Source of the DNA: Fratercula arctica
Lineage: Eukaryota > Chordata > Aves > Charadriiformes > Alcidae
Assembly: GCA_947846985.1 (NCBI GenBank)
Contig: CANTUZ010000005.1
Coordinates: 37,157,889-37,221,888 of the forward strand
Reading direction: 5' to 3'
DNA: 64,000 nt
Positions within the stretch are counted from its first letter, which is position 1, and every line of letters starts with the position of its first letter. Of the stretch, positions 53,115 to 64,000 are shown one piece after another. The notes below the pieces were generated by a model, which was not told the DNA's origin, did not search any database, and saw only the letters and a program-made list of their open reading frames with translations. Position numbers and translations under genes: made by a program.

Positions 53115-56100
53115 GACGTGTTTCCAACGCGGCAGTGTTTGTACAGTCTGCGAGGTGTGTCCTACAGCAGGAGGCAACTTATTACCTGGCTGCAAACTCA
53201 GCACATAGTCAGCCCTGCCTAAAAAGCAGACCTGGAATAAAATTGTACCTTAGGCTCCTCCAGCTCTCTGACTACATGGTGCGCTGAAGCGGAAATGGCA
53301 GCCTTGCGAACCCACATGCAGGTCATTTTACAGGAGAGTCAGAGGACATCGTCCATCTCCCCAGCGTACCCTCAATGGAGTGTATAGCACGTTACAATGC
53401 AGTCCAACACAAGCACTAAAATTCACCAGAATGCCTTCACATTCTTATATTTTCTTGAGTGTTTCAGCCTTCTCGCCACCGTTTTAACTGGACAGACTTC
53501 TGTTGTATTTTCAGTTTTGGGGGTTTTTTTTAAAGTACAGCAAAAACAGCAACATGAAGAACGCTTCTCCTAGACCAGTACTCTGAGGAAATCTGTTCCT
53601 CTACTGTTTGATAAGATAAAAGAAAGTAAGATATTCAGTGTGGAGTGCAATAGCCAGCTATGTTCCTAACCCTCCCTTAGGTATTATTCCTAAAATCAGG
53701 ATATGGGAGGAGATATTTATGAAGGTTATGAATGGTTTCAACTGTTTTGAAAGCTTGCTTCAAGATTGGCTTTGGTTGAAGACATTCATGTCTACAGTCA
53801 AATCTAATGAATAGATAAAATAGCTGCCCTGCATAAAAGGCTTGGTAAGCCATTCATTAAAATATGATAGAGATATGTTATATTCTCAGATACACCCACA
53901 TAAATACAGGAAAAAAAAAATCTGTTTCAGTAAGACTATTCGTATTATCCAATCTGGCCACTTGAATACTGCAAGTTAAGAAATTAACTCAGGTAAGTAC
54001 AAAAGCTGTGGCTGGTTCCAGATGAACTTATTCTAGCCTAAAAATGAAACAGATGAAACCAAAATCTACTCTACAAGAGACTGCGTAAAGAGCAAGATTT
54101 TAAGCCAGAAGATTGTGGAAATCAGGTTAAAATGACACCGTTCAAACAAATGTTATGAGACAGAACTTCAGCTAGCAAAAAAGCATGGGAATCTGGCACT
54201 GTCATAAAAAAGGTTTAGTTTGCATGTTACCATTGGTATATCTGGTATAGCTTTTAGTTAAGATATACATCTGCTCACAGACTGCAACAAAAGAAACAAC
54301 CAAACCAGAATTTTAACAAAGGGCATCACTCCAGGTAAGTGTTCTACCAGCTCTCTAAAAGAAGGGGAAAAAACATCGAATGTAGCAGGAGTGTAGTCCT
54401 TGAGATGCTGTGCTGCAGAAAACGATGAACTACCAGAGGTACAAGTCCATAGAACGGTATAATTACTTCCTTTATAACTTTGCTCTCTTCTGATTATGTA
54501 CGTACATTTTAAAGGTCCTCCATCCTTCAAAAGGGCATGGGAGGAGGGGGGGCTGTCTCTGTGTAGTTGCTGGTAAGAAATCCTAATCTCAACGTTGGTG
54601 TAAGCTAGAGGTGTCTATACATTTGAGCACTTCCTGTTTTCACTTTGTGATCAAATGCGTCCTTTGCAGGGCAAATAAGGGAGCACTTGAGGGAGGAAAG
54701 CAGAGATGTCTGAGAGGCTAATTGAGTGTACTAAGAACTCCTTGGCATAGAGGAAAAGGAGTCTTCCAAAGCTATGAATAAACTCTCCGCTTGGGTCAGA
54801 TTTCTTGCTGTTTCTTTTCTTTAACCACCTTTGAACTCAAATAAAAACAGCCTTAATGTCAGGTTTACCTTTCTGATGTCGTAATCTTTATGTACTATTG
54901 AAAAGCTTATACTACCAGACTAGGATTTCCTCTACTTTCTTAAACACTGGATATTATCCAGAAAAAGCATACACATTTCCAACCAATTCATCCTCAGCTC
55001 TTTCATCTTCCGGTACTGTTGTAATTCCAAATATAAGACAGAGCTCAGTAAGTGAAGGAGAACACGACAGAAGCTCCTACTCCTTGCATTTGATTTCCAA
55101 CAATAAAAACATGCATGTGTATCCTATTTCAAATATAATTAAAGTTACTGCAAAACGGAAGCTGGGATAGGGGTTAGAAATTGTTTTGAAAGACACAGCC
55201 TGTCAGATACATTCATTCTACATCAGAGTTCAAGTGCCTGTCTCTTCAAGAAAGCCACTTAGGCAATTCAGTTTTTAAAATCGGCGACCTTACGAGTTTG
55301 CAAACTGATTGAATAAAGGGGAAAAAAAAAAAAAAAGCATTTGATTTAAAATCATAAGTAAAGACAATTAGTCCGAACTGAGTTACTCTCTTTGAATTTG
55401 ACAGTCTAAAGGAATTTCAAGTTTAATTCACGCCATAAGAGATGGACTGACACTGCCTTTCCTTCCAGGGAAACCAGAGGTTAATGATTTTTGTCATATT
55501 GAGACTAACAGCTAACAATTGCTACAGTTGGCCTTTAGTATTTTATTTGTCCTTTTGAGGTATTCAGAATAGGTGACAATGGCTTGCAGTTGAGAACATA
55601 TGTAGAGAGACCCCTGTGGCTTATGGAAAAGTTGCTCCATGCTGGTTGGGTGTTTGAAAAAAAAATACAACCAGAGCTCTTTTATGTTCCTCTCCTTAAT
55701 GAATGCATGAATGTCAAAATGTACCAATGGCCCATTCAGGGGGCAAAGCCTAAGCAGCTCCTTCTTTAAGAACACATCCTGAGATGTAAAATACATTTGC
55801 TTAACAAATTAAAATAATGAGATAATTCAATTAGTTTCTTTAAAAAAAAAAAAGAGAGAGAAAGAAAAAAGGGTACATCAGGGGATTATTGTAATACAAG
55901 AACAGGTCATACAGCACAAAGGAGGAACAAACCAATTTGAAATAAGGTTAGAGTAGTAATGAAGGAATGTACATTGAATCATGAACCGCCATTGTAAAGA
56001 TATTTACTTGAAACGATAAAATTGTACATCACAGATTCCTCCGTTCTGGCTCAGCCAGCGTTGCAGTTTGAATGGACAAGCTAATTTGAGGAAAAGTGCA

Positions 56101-56840
56101 AGAGCTTTAAAAGAAAGGAGTTCTCTTCCTTCCCTGCATGTGTTTATGGCAAGAATCTTTCTGAATTTACATTGCACTGGTCAGGGGTCTCCATTATCAG
56201 TTTGCAGGTCTGAGAATTACAGCACAGTAAATCTTTCAACACCTGCAAACTCATTAAAGCTTGGACGGTAAAAGGTTTGGGGCTTTTTTGTGTTCACTTA
56301 ATTTGATTTTTGCGAGGCCATCCTCACCAGTGATGGCAAATTTCCTCGATTCATGCAGGATGGAGAGTGTCAGGAGAGAGAAGATGGAAACAAGGAAAAG
56401 GGATTTCAAAAAGCCGGGAGGACTTTCCTCAAGAGAAGTGAGAGGCAGTTGATTGTTTAATAAGCATGTGTCGAACGCTTTCAAGGAGCACGTGAGAAAG
56501 GCAGGCAGGGAGGGAGAAAAAAACCCCAAGATATCACAAATTTCATAAGAGGAAATGGAGTTAACACGGAGACACGTACAAAACCAACCGGTTTATTTGT
56601 GGCCCTGCTTTTTGCTGCCTGCCTGTACTACTCCTCTAAAGATACCCTACAGCTAAATGAAAAACCCTCCACTCACACTCACTCGACTTCCAAATTAAAA
56701 ACATTTTACAGGTTAGTAAATCTCCAGCTGAGGTGATGTAGCAAAGAACAGCTGTGAAGTAATTTTGATAATGATGAGAATAATAAGCACATGGCAAGGT
56801 TCAGGGCTTTGCTGTTGCAGCTTCAGTGCTCCTGAATAGA
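53115..56840. other. AT-rich intronic sequence without a recognised gene
   Basis: Unique intron. A15-type run at 55320..55336 and A/GA-rich stretch at 55842..55870. Open frames up to 94 codons lack any domain. Confidence 0.5.
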
Positions 56841-57100
56841 TAAAAGTGATTAAATACTCCTGATTATCCCTGACCAATATGTAATGGATTTACAGCCCTT
56901 TCAATTAGTCAGTATTTGCTTAGGACTCATTATTTTGTCTTTGGTTAAGTAATCAGCCCAGAGACTCATGTTCTGTCTAATTCCTCTGAGCCAAGTGGGT
57001 ACAGGGCACCTGACCTTTGAAATGGCCATAGCTGGGAGGCAGGAATAACCACTACTCCAGCAGAGACACTGGCTATTCCAGCTAATCCTGACCCCACAGG
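56840..57100. promoter_or_regulatory. Candidate regulatory block with nuclear-receptor and OTX/PITX-like sites
   Basis: TGACCTTTGA (57011..57020; rc TCAAAGGTCA, HNF4/COUP-type half) and TAATCC (57083..57088) lie in unique sequence, along with several ATTA words. Weak motif evidence only. Confidence 0.25.
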
Positions 57101-58000
57101 CCAGATCAATGCACCTTAGTTTGCTACTAATGTCCTTACATCAAAATGATGGTTTAGAAATGTGGATCTATCGCTCCCCCCTTTAGCTGTGCTGCTAGCG
57201 GAGCAGTTCGATAGTCCCTATCATAAATAAATCGGGTACCTTGTCCTGAAATCATTACACTGTAGCCAACATCAGCTACCGTGGAAATTTATAAAACTTT
57301 GGTAGAAGAGGTGGTAGTTAATAACAGTTAGCATTTTAAGCCTTATCAAGTGAGAAACAATTTTACAGTGAGAGGAAGAGGAAAATCAATTGATAATTTT
57401 ACCAGTTTCCATTATTTCCCACACGAAGCTAACTACAAAGAGTGTTACTAGGTTTTCTGTGGAACCATGTTTTGATGCCTAAGTGAAGCTATAATAGTCA
57501 ACAGAACACCAACACATAAACCCAATTGCAAGTAGGAGGATAAAGATAGCCCATGGAAAGCACTGCTTTTTCACGTTTTTAATCTCTCTCCCCCAAATGA
57601 GAATATGGCTAGCTTTTAACATAATGGACTTGAAGAGAAACTAAAAAGGTGCTTTTTCTCACAGTTATGCAAGTGGAGAATTAGGGAACCTGTAAGCTTT
57701 CTACGTGTTCCACAAAAAGTAACGTACAAGTTTGCAAGGTGCTGCTTTGACTTCTCTAACGTCCTGCAGCGTATGTCAGCACACACAGACTGGGGCTCTC
57801 TCTTCTACCGCTTACACGTGAAGTTTGTGTAAACAGAGGCCAGCAATAAAGAATCCAGAAAGCAGAGCTTTATATATGTTAAACCAAGAAGCCCTCTTTT
57901 TTGTCCTTAGGAACATTTTGAATAGTTCAAAGCAAAAAATGGTTACTTTATACGTGGGTGTTGTTCTATGCTAAGGCTTTGTACTCTTTCTCTCTAGGCC

Positions 58001-58039
58001 TGTATGTGTGTGTATATATATATAGGTATATATATAGGT
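58001..58039. repeat. TG/TA microsatellite
   Basis: TGTATGTGTGTGTATATATA followed by TATAGG units, about 200 bp downstream of the MEIS2 exon on its strand. A-rich runs follow at 58075..58110. Confidence 0.85.
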
Positions 58040-58166
58040 TTCTTTTAGATTTGTCATGATTCCAAGAGCCAAGAAAAAAAAAAATAACCTAGAAGACAAA
58101 AAAAAAAAAGCAACAATAATTGAGCCCTAATAATGGTCCAAAAATTATGGGGACAATTGATTTCTA

Positions 58167-58448
<282 letters not shown>

Positions 58449-59114
58449 TTACCGAGACAATACCACAGTTTTATTTTGATTTGCAAGATCGGGCGCGTAC
58501 AGTTTGTCATTATATATGAGTGCTGATACAAATATGTAAAAATTAGAAACCATGTCTCTCCAAATACTAATTTTGCGTCTCACACATGCATATATCATTA
58601 ATTCAATTATAATAGTGTGCTTGACATAGTGCAATAGCTCTTTGTCAATTATGGGATTCAATGTGGGAAAACCTGCCACAAGAAAACCCATTCACTGTAA
58701 ATGCATCCCTACAACCATTCTGAATACGTACTCCAAGTAATCAAGTTAAATGTTCTGTAGTCTATATATTCGAGGCCCTCTGCAGAGGTGGCAGTAACCG
58801 TGTCACTGTTCAGTGCACATAACACACTGTCAGATGAGCCCCTCCCCGTAACCATCACCTCCCAACACACATACATACGCACGCACAAACACGTACACCT
58901 AGGATGACCCCGCACGCGGCATTTGCATGACATGAAAACTTCTACATCTCTGCATCAGTGATTATTATCATTAAAAAAAAAAGATGCACATCAAGGTAGA
59001 GCTCTCACTTAATCAGAACTTTCCATCAACATCTTTCTCTTCTGTGCTTTTCCCTGGCATTAATTGTGCATTAGCAAAAATCATTTACTTTTAACAGTCA
59101 TAGTTATTTTTTCT

Positions 59115-59156
59115 TGCCCTCCAGCAAAAATGCCTTGAAAGCCTGCCTGGAGGGCA
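59115..59156. other. Perfect 10-bp inverted repeat (hairpin candidate)
   Basis: TGCCCTCCAG (59115..59124) and CTGGAGGGCA (59147..59156) are exact reverse complements with a 22-base loop. The stem is too short for a typical microRNA precursor. Confidence 0.7.
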
Positions 59157-60106
59157 TCTAAATTATGTATCTGAAAAACTCTTCTGGCAAGGCATTGCAG
59201 GACCCCTACTTTCTTAAAATTCATACGAGCACGTCTTCCTGTTTTTGGGAAGGCATCAATCAAGAGCAGCAATATATGCCATATTCCTACATTAATATTT
59301 GAACTAATAACTTTAAAAAAAGGAAAGAAACAAGATCCGACTTGTGGCATAATCAAATGCAAAATAAATGAAGAATACTGGGACAGCACTGAGACTTTAT
59401 AGATTGCTGTGTTTTCCTTACACATCATTAGCCCGGAGCCACACGAAAGAGGAAAACAGAGAAGTGGAGAGTTTATGCTCCCTGCTGGTGTTTAAGAAGC
59501 CGAGGTCCTGGAAGGACATCTGGGAATTGTGCTGAGACGGTGGTTTTTGTAATTTAAGAATAGACATTCATTAGCAGTAAATGCCATAAATCCCATGCTA
59601 AGTAAAAACCTTGTCCAAGAAAGCCTAAAACAATAAACTCTGTGCTCAATGTAGCCTGAGCTAGACGCTCCATAGCTTCCTGAGGAATGCTATAGATTCA
59701 CGAGCTAATTCCTATAGCCTTGTCTAGCTCTGTAGTGCTGCTAAACGAAATACGTTGCTGCTACATACAGTTCATTTGCTTCAAAACTTGCATTTCAGCT
59801 CCATCTTCCCTCCCGTGCCAGATCACCCTTCTTCCACTGCCTCCCCTCTGCAAAACCAACCCTTTTGGACTGGAGAGACAGAAAAAAGCCACAGCAAAGA
59901 GCTGGCAGATTAATTTTATTGACATTTCCATTTTCACTGCAATGTGATACCCTCCATCACATGGAAGAGATGACCCTCACTATTTACAGACTGACAGGCC
60001 ACTTCATTACAACCACCCTGCCCCAAGGCAGAGCAGCTCCTTTCCATCTGCCCAAACACCAGAGCAAGACCCCGAAGTCACTGCTGTCTTTCTCATGCTT
60101 CTTTCC

Positions 60107-60136
60107 TTTTTTTTTTTGTTTTGTTTTGTTTTGTTT
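60107..60136. repeat. Poly-T followed by TTTTG repeat
   Basis: T run, then four TTTTG units. Confidence 0.85.
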
Positions 60137-60298
60137 CTGTTAACGATAGAGAAAGGAGAGTCAAATCACAGCAAACTAATCAAAGAGCTTACGGAAGCCC
60201 TATACGCTGTGAGCAACTGTTCACTTTTGCAAGATGTTGGTTATTTAGAAAGCACTCCTTTCCATTGCCCCCTCCCCCCCCACGTATTCTACCCTACC

Positions 60299-60350
60299 CC
60301 TCTCTCTCTCACACACACACACGCACGCACACACACACGCACGCACACAC
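60299..60350. repeat. CT/CA microsatellite with CG interruptions
   Basis: TC units, then CA units interrupted by ACGCACGCAC twice. A smaller related ACGCACGC-type tract is near 58866..58900. Confidence 0.9.
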
Positions 60351-60354
60351 TTTC

Positions 60355-62430
60355 CACTATGCCAAGGAACTGCTGCAAGGCAAATTCTCACAAACACTAA
60401 TGGCTTCTGACTGCTCCTTGGCAACCCCAGCATTTTAACCTGGGTGGATATGCTCTCCAAAATACAGACACTGGAGCTATCTCATCAGCTGTTCATGTGA
60501 CACAGATGGAGAGTGGCTATTAGGAGCCAGGCAATGGGCCTTGGGGATCTGAGGTGCTGTACTGTAGCCTCAGGCAATTTTGAAAAGCAGTACCCGGAGA
60601 TGGGGGGGGAAAAAATCCCTACTGAAAGTGCAAGTTTGAAGTCAGTCAGTCTGTTTGTCTATCTGTCGTGCAGATAAAGATATCTTTGTCTCTTTATGTA
60701 AAAGCTATGTGTGTATGCACAGGATGCGTGGAGCTATAAAACTTCCGCTCTGCACCATCCTTTCGCACCGCACAAGCACCAGTTCACTCTCTGTACGGAC
60801 AAATCCCTGTTTGTCTGCATATACATACTCTCCTGCTTGTGCGCATCCTCAGCAGCAGTCACCTACGCGCTAAATCAGTGTTTAGACCTTTCGGAGAGGT
60901 TGTTAATAACCTGGTTTTCAAAAGCTAATAGCAGCCCAAGAGAGGAAAGTTCAGCTGAAGCTCCCATTGCCTTCCCACCTTAAGCAGGGGTCAAAACAGT
61001 AAGAACCAGTGCTTCCCTAATCTCTTCCATAACATCATGAAAAGAAATTCAAATATCGTACCTCCAAATGACTCCAGAAGATGAATACAGAAAGATTTGT
61101 TGCTCCTAGTGAACTACAGGCCCAATCCTGTTAAGCTCTATTGTCATGTGTTTAATAGGACTACAACTGCTCACATTAGTGGATACTGTCCAGTGGCAAG
61201 AAATCATAGAACTAGCCCATAACTGACTTTGCCAAGATGGAATGATTTACTTCTTGGATATGGAGGACCTGATCCTAATTTTCTGTATCCAAACAAACAT
61301 GAGTTACTTTAAATGAAGAAAAAGAAATCATCAAAAGTGAAATAAAATGGACAGGAAAGTCACTCTGTGGCAGACCTGATTAACTATATTTTTAACTGCT
61401 GTATGAAGGCGTCCAAATTTATATCCTTTAAACCATCATTACAAGCGATTCTGCTTATGTGAACTGTTCATATCCTGTTTTGGATGGTCATGGTAAGAAG
61501 AGTTGAGTCAAGTCCTAACTTGTATGGAAATTGTGATTATATAAGCACAGTTATCCCAGTTTTCTACTGGGGAAATTAAGTCTAGATTTTGGCCCACTGA
61601 CTCTCTCTTTCACACAGCAGCAAAAAAATGAAGGGTGACTTTCTCCTGCTTTGCACACTGTTCACTCATTTATTCTCGTGCTAAAAGTACAAGTGATTGC
61701 AAAACCCTACCACTGTTGTAGGAAAGTGGAGAATTCTTAAGTGACACTCTCTTTGAGGAGGTGTCAATGACTAGGCAGGATCCAAGCCAGTAGAGAATTA
61801 GACATATTGCCCAGGTTATTTAAGATTATATCAATGCTATGTAATAGTCTCAATAACCCCTATAAAAGATGGAGAGAGTTAACAAGAAGTGACCCACATG
61901 GGGTTCCTCAGAGACCTTGTCTTCTAGGGGAAGGGTTTGCAGAGGAGGCTGAAGGTGCGAGCCTTCTTTACACAGCGGGAAGTTAGGCTTCCATGCTAGC
62001 TCTGTGTGCAGGCACTTTTAGCACGTGCTGAGGGTTTCTTCCCCCAAGACACATTATTTTGCATTGAAAGCAAAGGAGGCTACCTCTTATTGAAAAAATA
62101 CTGAATAGGTAGTTAGACCAGGGTTCCCATTGCACCATAATTTCAAACTTAACTTGCTACAAACTGATTTCCTTGGACATCCTAGCTTGCAGGCCCCAAC
62201 GTTCACACAGCTAAGGACTCCACACGAAACAGAGTCCGGTCCTACAGAAGGCCTCTCCGACCTTACTGAATCAATGAAGTCCTCTTTGGCCATCCTCCAC
62301 ACTGTCAGTATTATCTCAGCCCTAGTCCTTGCTTGTGTTCCTCACAGATAAAGACCCAGCACGAGCTGAAGCAAGTGCTGTTTAGAAGCTGCTCATCTAC
62401 TCTTTTCAGCATTTGTGTACAGGATGAATA
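60355..62430. other. Intronic sequence without a recognised gene
   Basis: Unique sequence of the upstream intron. Only short frames without domains. Confidence 0.5.
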
Positions 62431-62440
62431 AGAGATTCCC

Positions 62441-62526
62441 AATCTACAGAAAATGATAACTGAAAAGGATAACCCAGTCAGGCCAAAGCACAGAAGCCTG
62501 GTAACAGCCCAGATTTGAACTCTAGA
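62441..62526 (-). mobile_element. MIR-like SINE remnant
   Basis: TCTACAGAAAATGATAACTG, AAGG, then GTCAGGCCAAAGCACAGAAG and CAGCCCAGATTTGAACTCTAG follow the order of the reverse-complemented MIR (TACAGATGAGGAAACTGAGG, AAGGTCACACAGC, GGGATTTGAACCCAG). The end of the series is the tRNA-derived part. Confidence 0.5.
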
Positions 62527-63349
62527 AATAGTTACTATTACCATCATAACAAGCAGAGCAGTAAGAAAAATGATTTCTGGAAAAATGCATTTCAGGACCC
62601 AGTGTTTGAGTTTCTTCACCATCAGAGGTCCCTTACAGCTCTATGGTTTGTCATGCTAAAGGAAAAGAGAGAAGAGCAGGGGTACCTAAGGCAGGGGGAA
62701 GACAAGACACTTCACCATTTTTCTAAAAATATTGCAAACAATATGAAAATCAAGTTAAAGCATTCTGAAAAGGAAAGCTGCAGTGCACTATGTTGATCTT
62801 AAGTAAACTTTTCTACAATGTTTCAATCCAGTATTTTGATGGAGTAAAATATGTAGATATAAATGTAAAACAAAGAAGAAAATCTGCATGCAGCTTATAT
62901 TCACAATTTGCAATTATTTGTTTGTACTTATAATGTGTCCATCTGGACACATAAGTATTGTAAGCCATTATTAATAAGGATGTTCAACTTAGTAATATGA
63001 TCCACATCCCCACCAGAGAAAAATCTGAAAAATCTGGTTAATTACCACTGCCAAAAAGCTGGAAAGAGAAGTGTTTGAATATGTTTTGAAGATAAGACAG
63101 TCTGTGCTGTAGGGAGGTCAGCTCCAGAATCAAAGACCCTTCAGGAGGACTCCTTATCTCCATTCCACCCTGTTAAAATTGTCAGGCTTTTAGCCTTACA
63201 GCTTCAGCAGATCACAGACCTTTGAATGAAGTGCTGGCTGTGGTCTTGTGGTGGTTTTTTTTCACCTTCTCTTAATGATCACTGTGCGTGGAAGTTGACT
63301 CTAGTCTCCTCACCCCACAGAAGCAATACTTATCTACTGCATCCTACTG

Positions 63350-63406
63350 TCTAGGGAAACTGAGTTTGGACAGATTATGGGTGGCAAACCTGGGACTTTG
63401 AAAACC
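63350..63406 (-). mobile_element. Possible MIR-like SINE remnant
   Basis: TCTAGGGAAACTGAGTTTGG and AAACCTGGGACTTTGAA resemble reverse-complement MIR blocks with an internal deletion. Weaker than the copy at 62.4 kb. Confidence 0.35.
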
Positions 63407-64000
63407 ACAGACAGCTCAAGTGGGCATCCCAGTTCAGAGCTGTGCCATCATCAGCAGTGGTCTAGCAGTACGTGTGCTGGTTTTGCTTAATTACTTGACA
63501 TCAGGAAGAAAGGATCCATCAGAAGCTGTTTAGGCCTCACACAGGCGTCCCAGGTCAGCCACCACTTGCCCCAGCCTGGAGTGTGGTTTCCTCAAGTGAT
63601 GTGTTGTTTTCAGCCCCCTGCGTTCCCTCCCTTTGGTGTCTCTGAGACACCAGACCCATGGTGCTATGTCATATGTTTCAGTGAGCATCCTGTAGAGAAA
63701 GAAAGGTTGGACACTGGTGCACGAGAAGGAACAGGAAGACTTCGGACATACAGCATGACCATCTCTCTTTCTACAGAAGACGTTATCTTATCCTTTGCCC
63801 TTCTAGCAGCAGGAAGGAGATGAAGAGCTGACCTTCTCTATGCTGTTCTTTTGGAAGATCTTTTGCTTTCCAGAATATAACCCAGCAATTCCACTGGGCT
63901 GATACTGTAAAGATGATGTACAAATTTCACACAATCCGGGCATTAACAACTATTGTAAATTCAAATAGGAAGAAAAGGAAGAGAACTTAAGCCACTATTA

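Noticed and set aside
59081..59428. 115-codon minus-strand frame in the intron upstream of the exon
   Set aside because: Same strand as MEIS2, but it does not resemble any MEIS exon and has no convincing splice sites.

Overview
The window looks like avian nuclear DNA: a deep, AT-rich intronic region of a developmental transcription factor gene. I support only one protein-coding exon. It lies on the minus strand at 58378..58233 and encodes the acidic linker plus the first half of the TALE homeodomain of a MEIS protein. The residues favour MEIS2 over MEIS1. Both splice sites are clean. The exons for the rest of the homeodomain (PYP loop, helices 2 and 3) and for the upstream MEIS domain were not found in a reading of both strands, so they should lie outside the window.

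Reading along the minus-strand gene, 64000..58379 is the end of the upstream intron (intron 7 in the usual MEIS numbering). 58378..58233 is the exon. 58232..1 is the first 58 kb of the next intron (intron 8), which runs off the left edge. The bird (or at least sauropsid) assignment rests on three CR1 LINE 3' ends plus one short CR1 tail, with the typical ATTCTGTG-like terminal repeats, a low repeat load and a few very old MIR-like SINE remnants. There are no prokaryotic features, operons, CRISPR arrays, tRNAs or rRNAs that I can see.

Region by region: 1..1100 is a possible regulatory block with a MEIS half-site overlapping an E-box. 2..12 kb is AT-rich intron with microsatellites. 12.1..14.3 kb holds an E2F-like site, a 240-bp CpG-rich patch unlike its surroundings, and a block rich in homeodomain-type motifs. 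19.2..19.7 kb is CR1. 27.1..27.6 kb is CR1 in the opposite orientation. 33.7..34.4 kb is a hAT-like fragment followed by a CR1 whose ORF2 tail is still open. 38.1..38.3 kb has a paired POU-octamer-like repeat. 39.6..40.9 kb and 51.6..52.5 kb are the best enhancer candidates by motif content. 53 kb, 48.9 kb, 62.5 kb and 63.4 kb carry MIR-like remnants.

The likely biology is long-range and autoregulatory control of MEIS2 from its large introns, plus possible truncated-homeodomain isoforms if this intron is retained or a cryptic exon is used. I found no evidence of a new multi-gene system. The enhancer calls rest on motif reading only and have not been tested for conservation.
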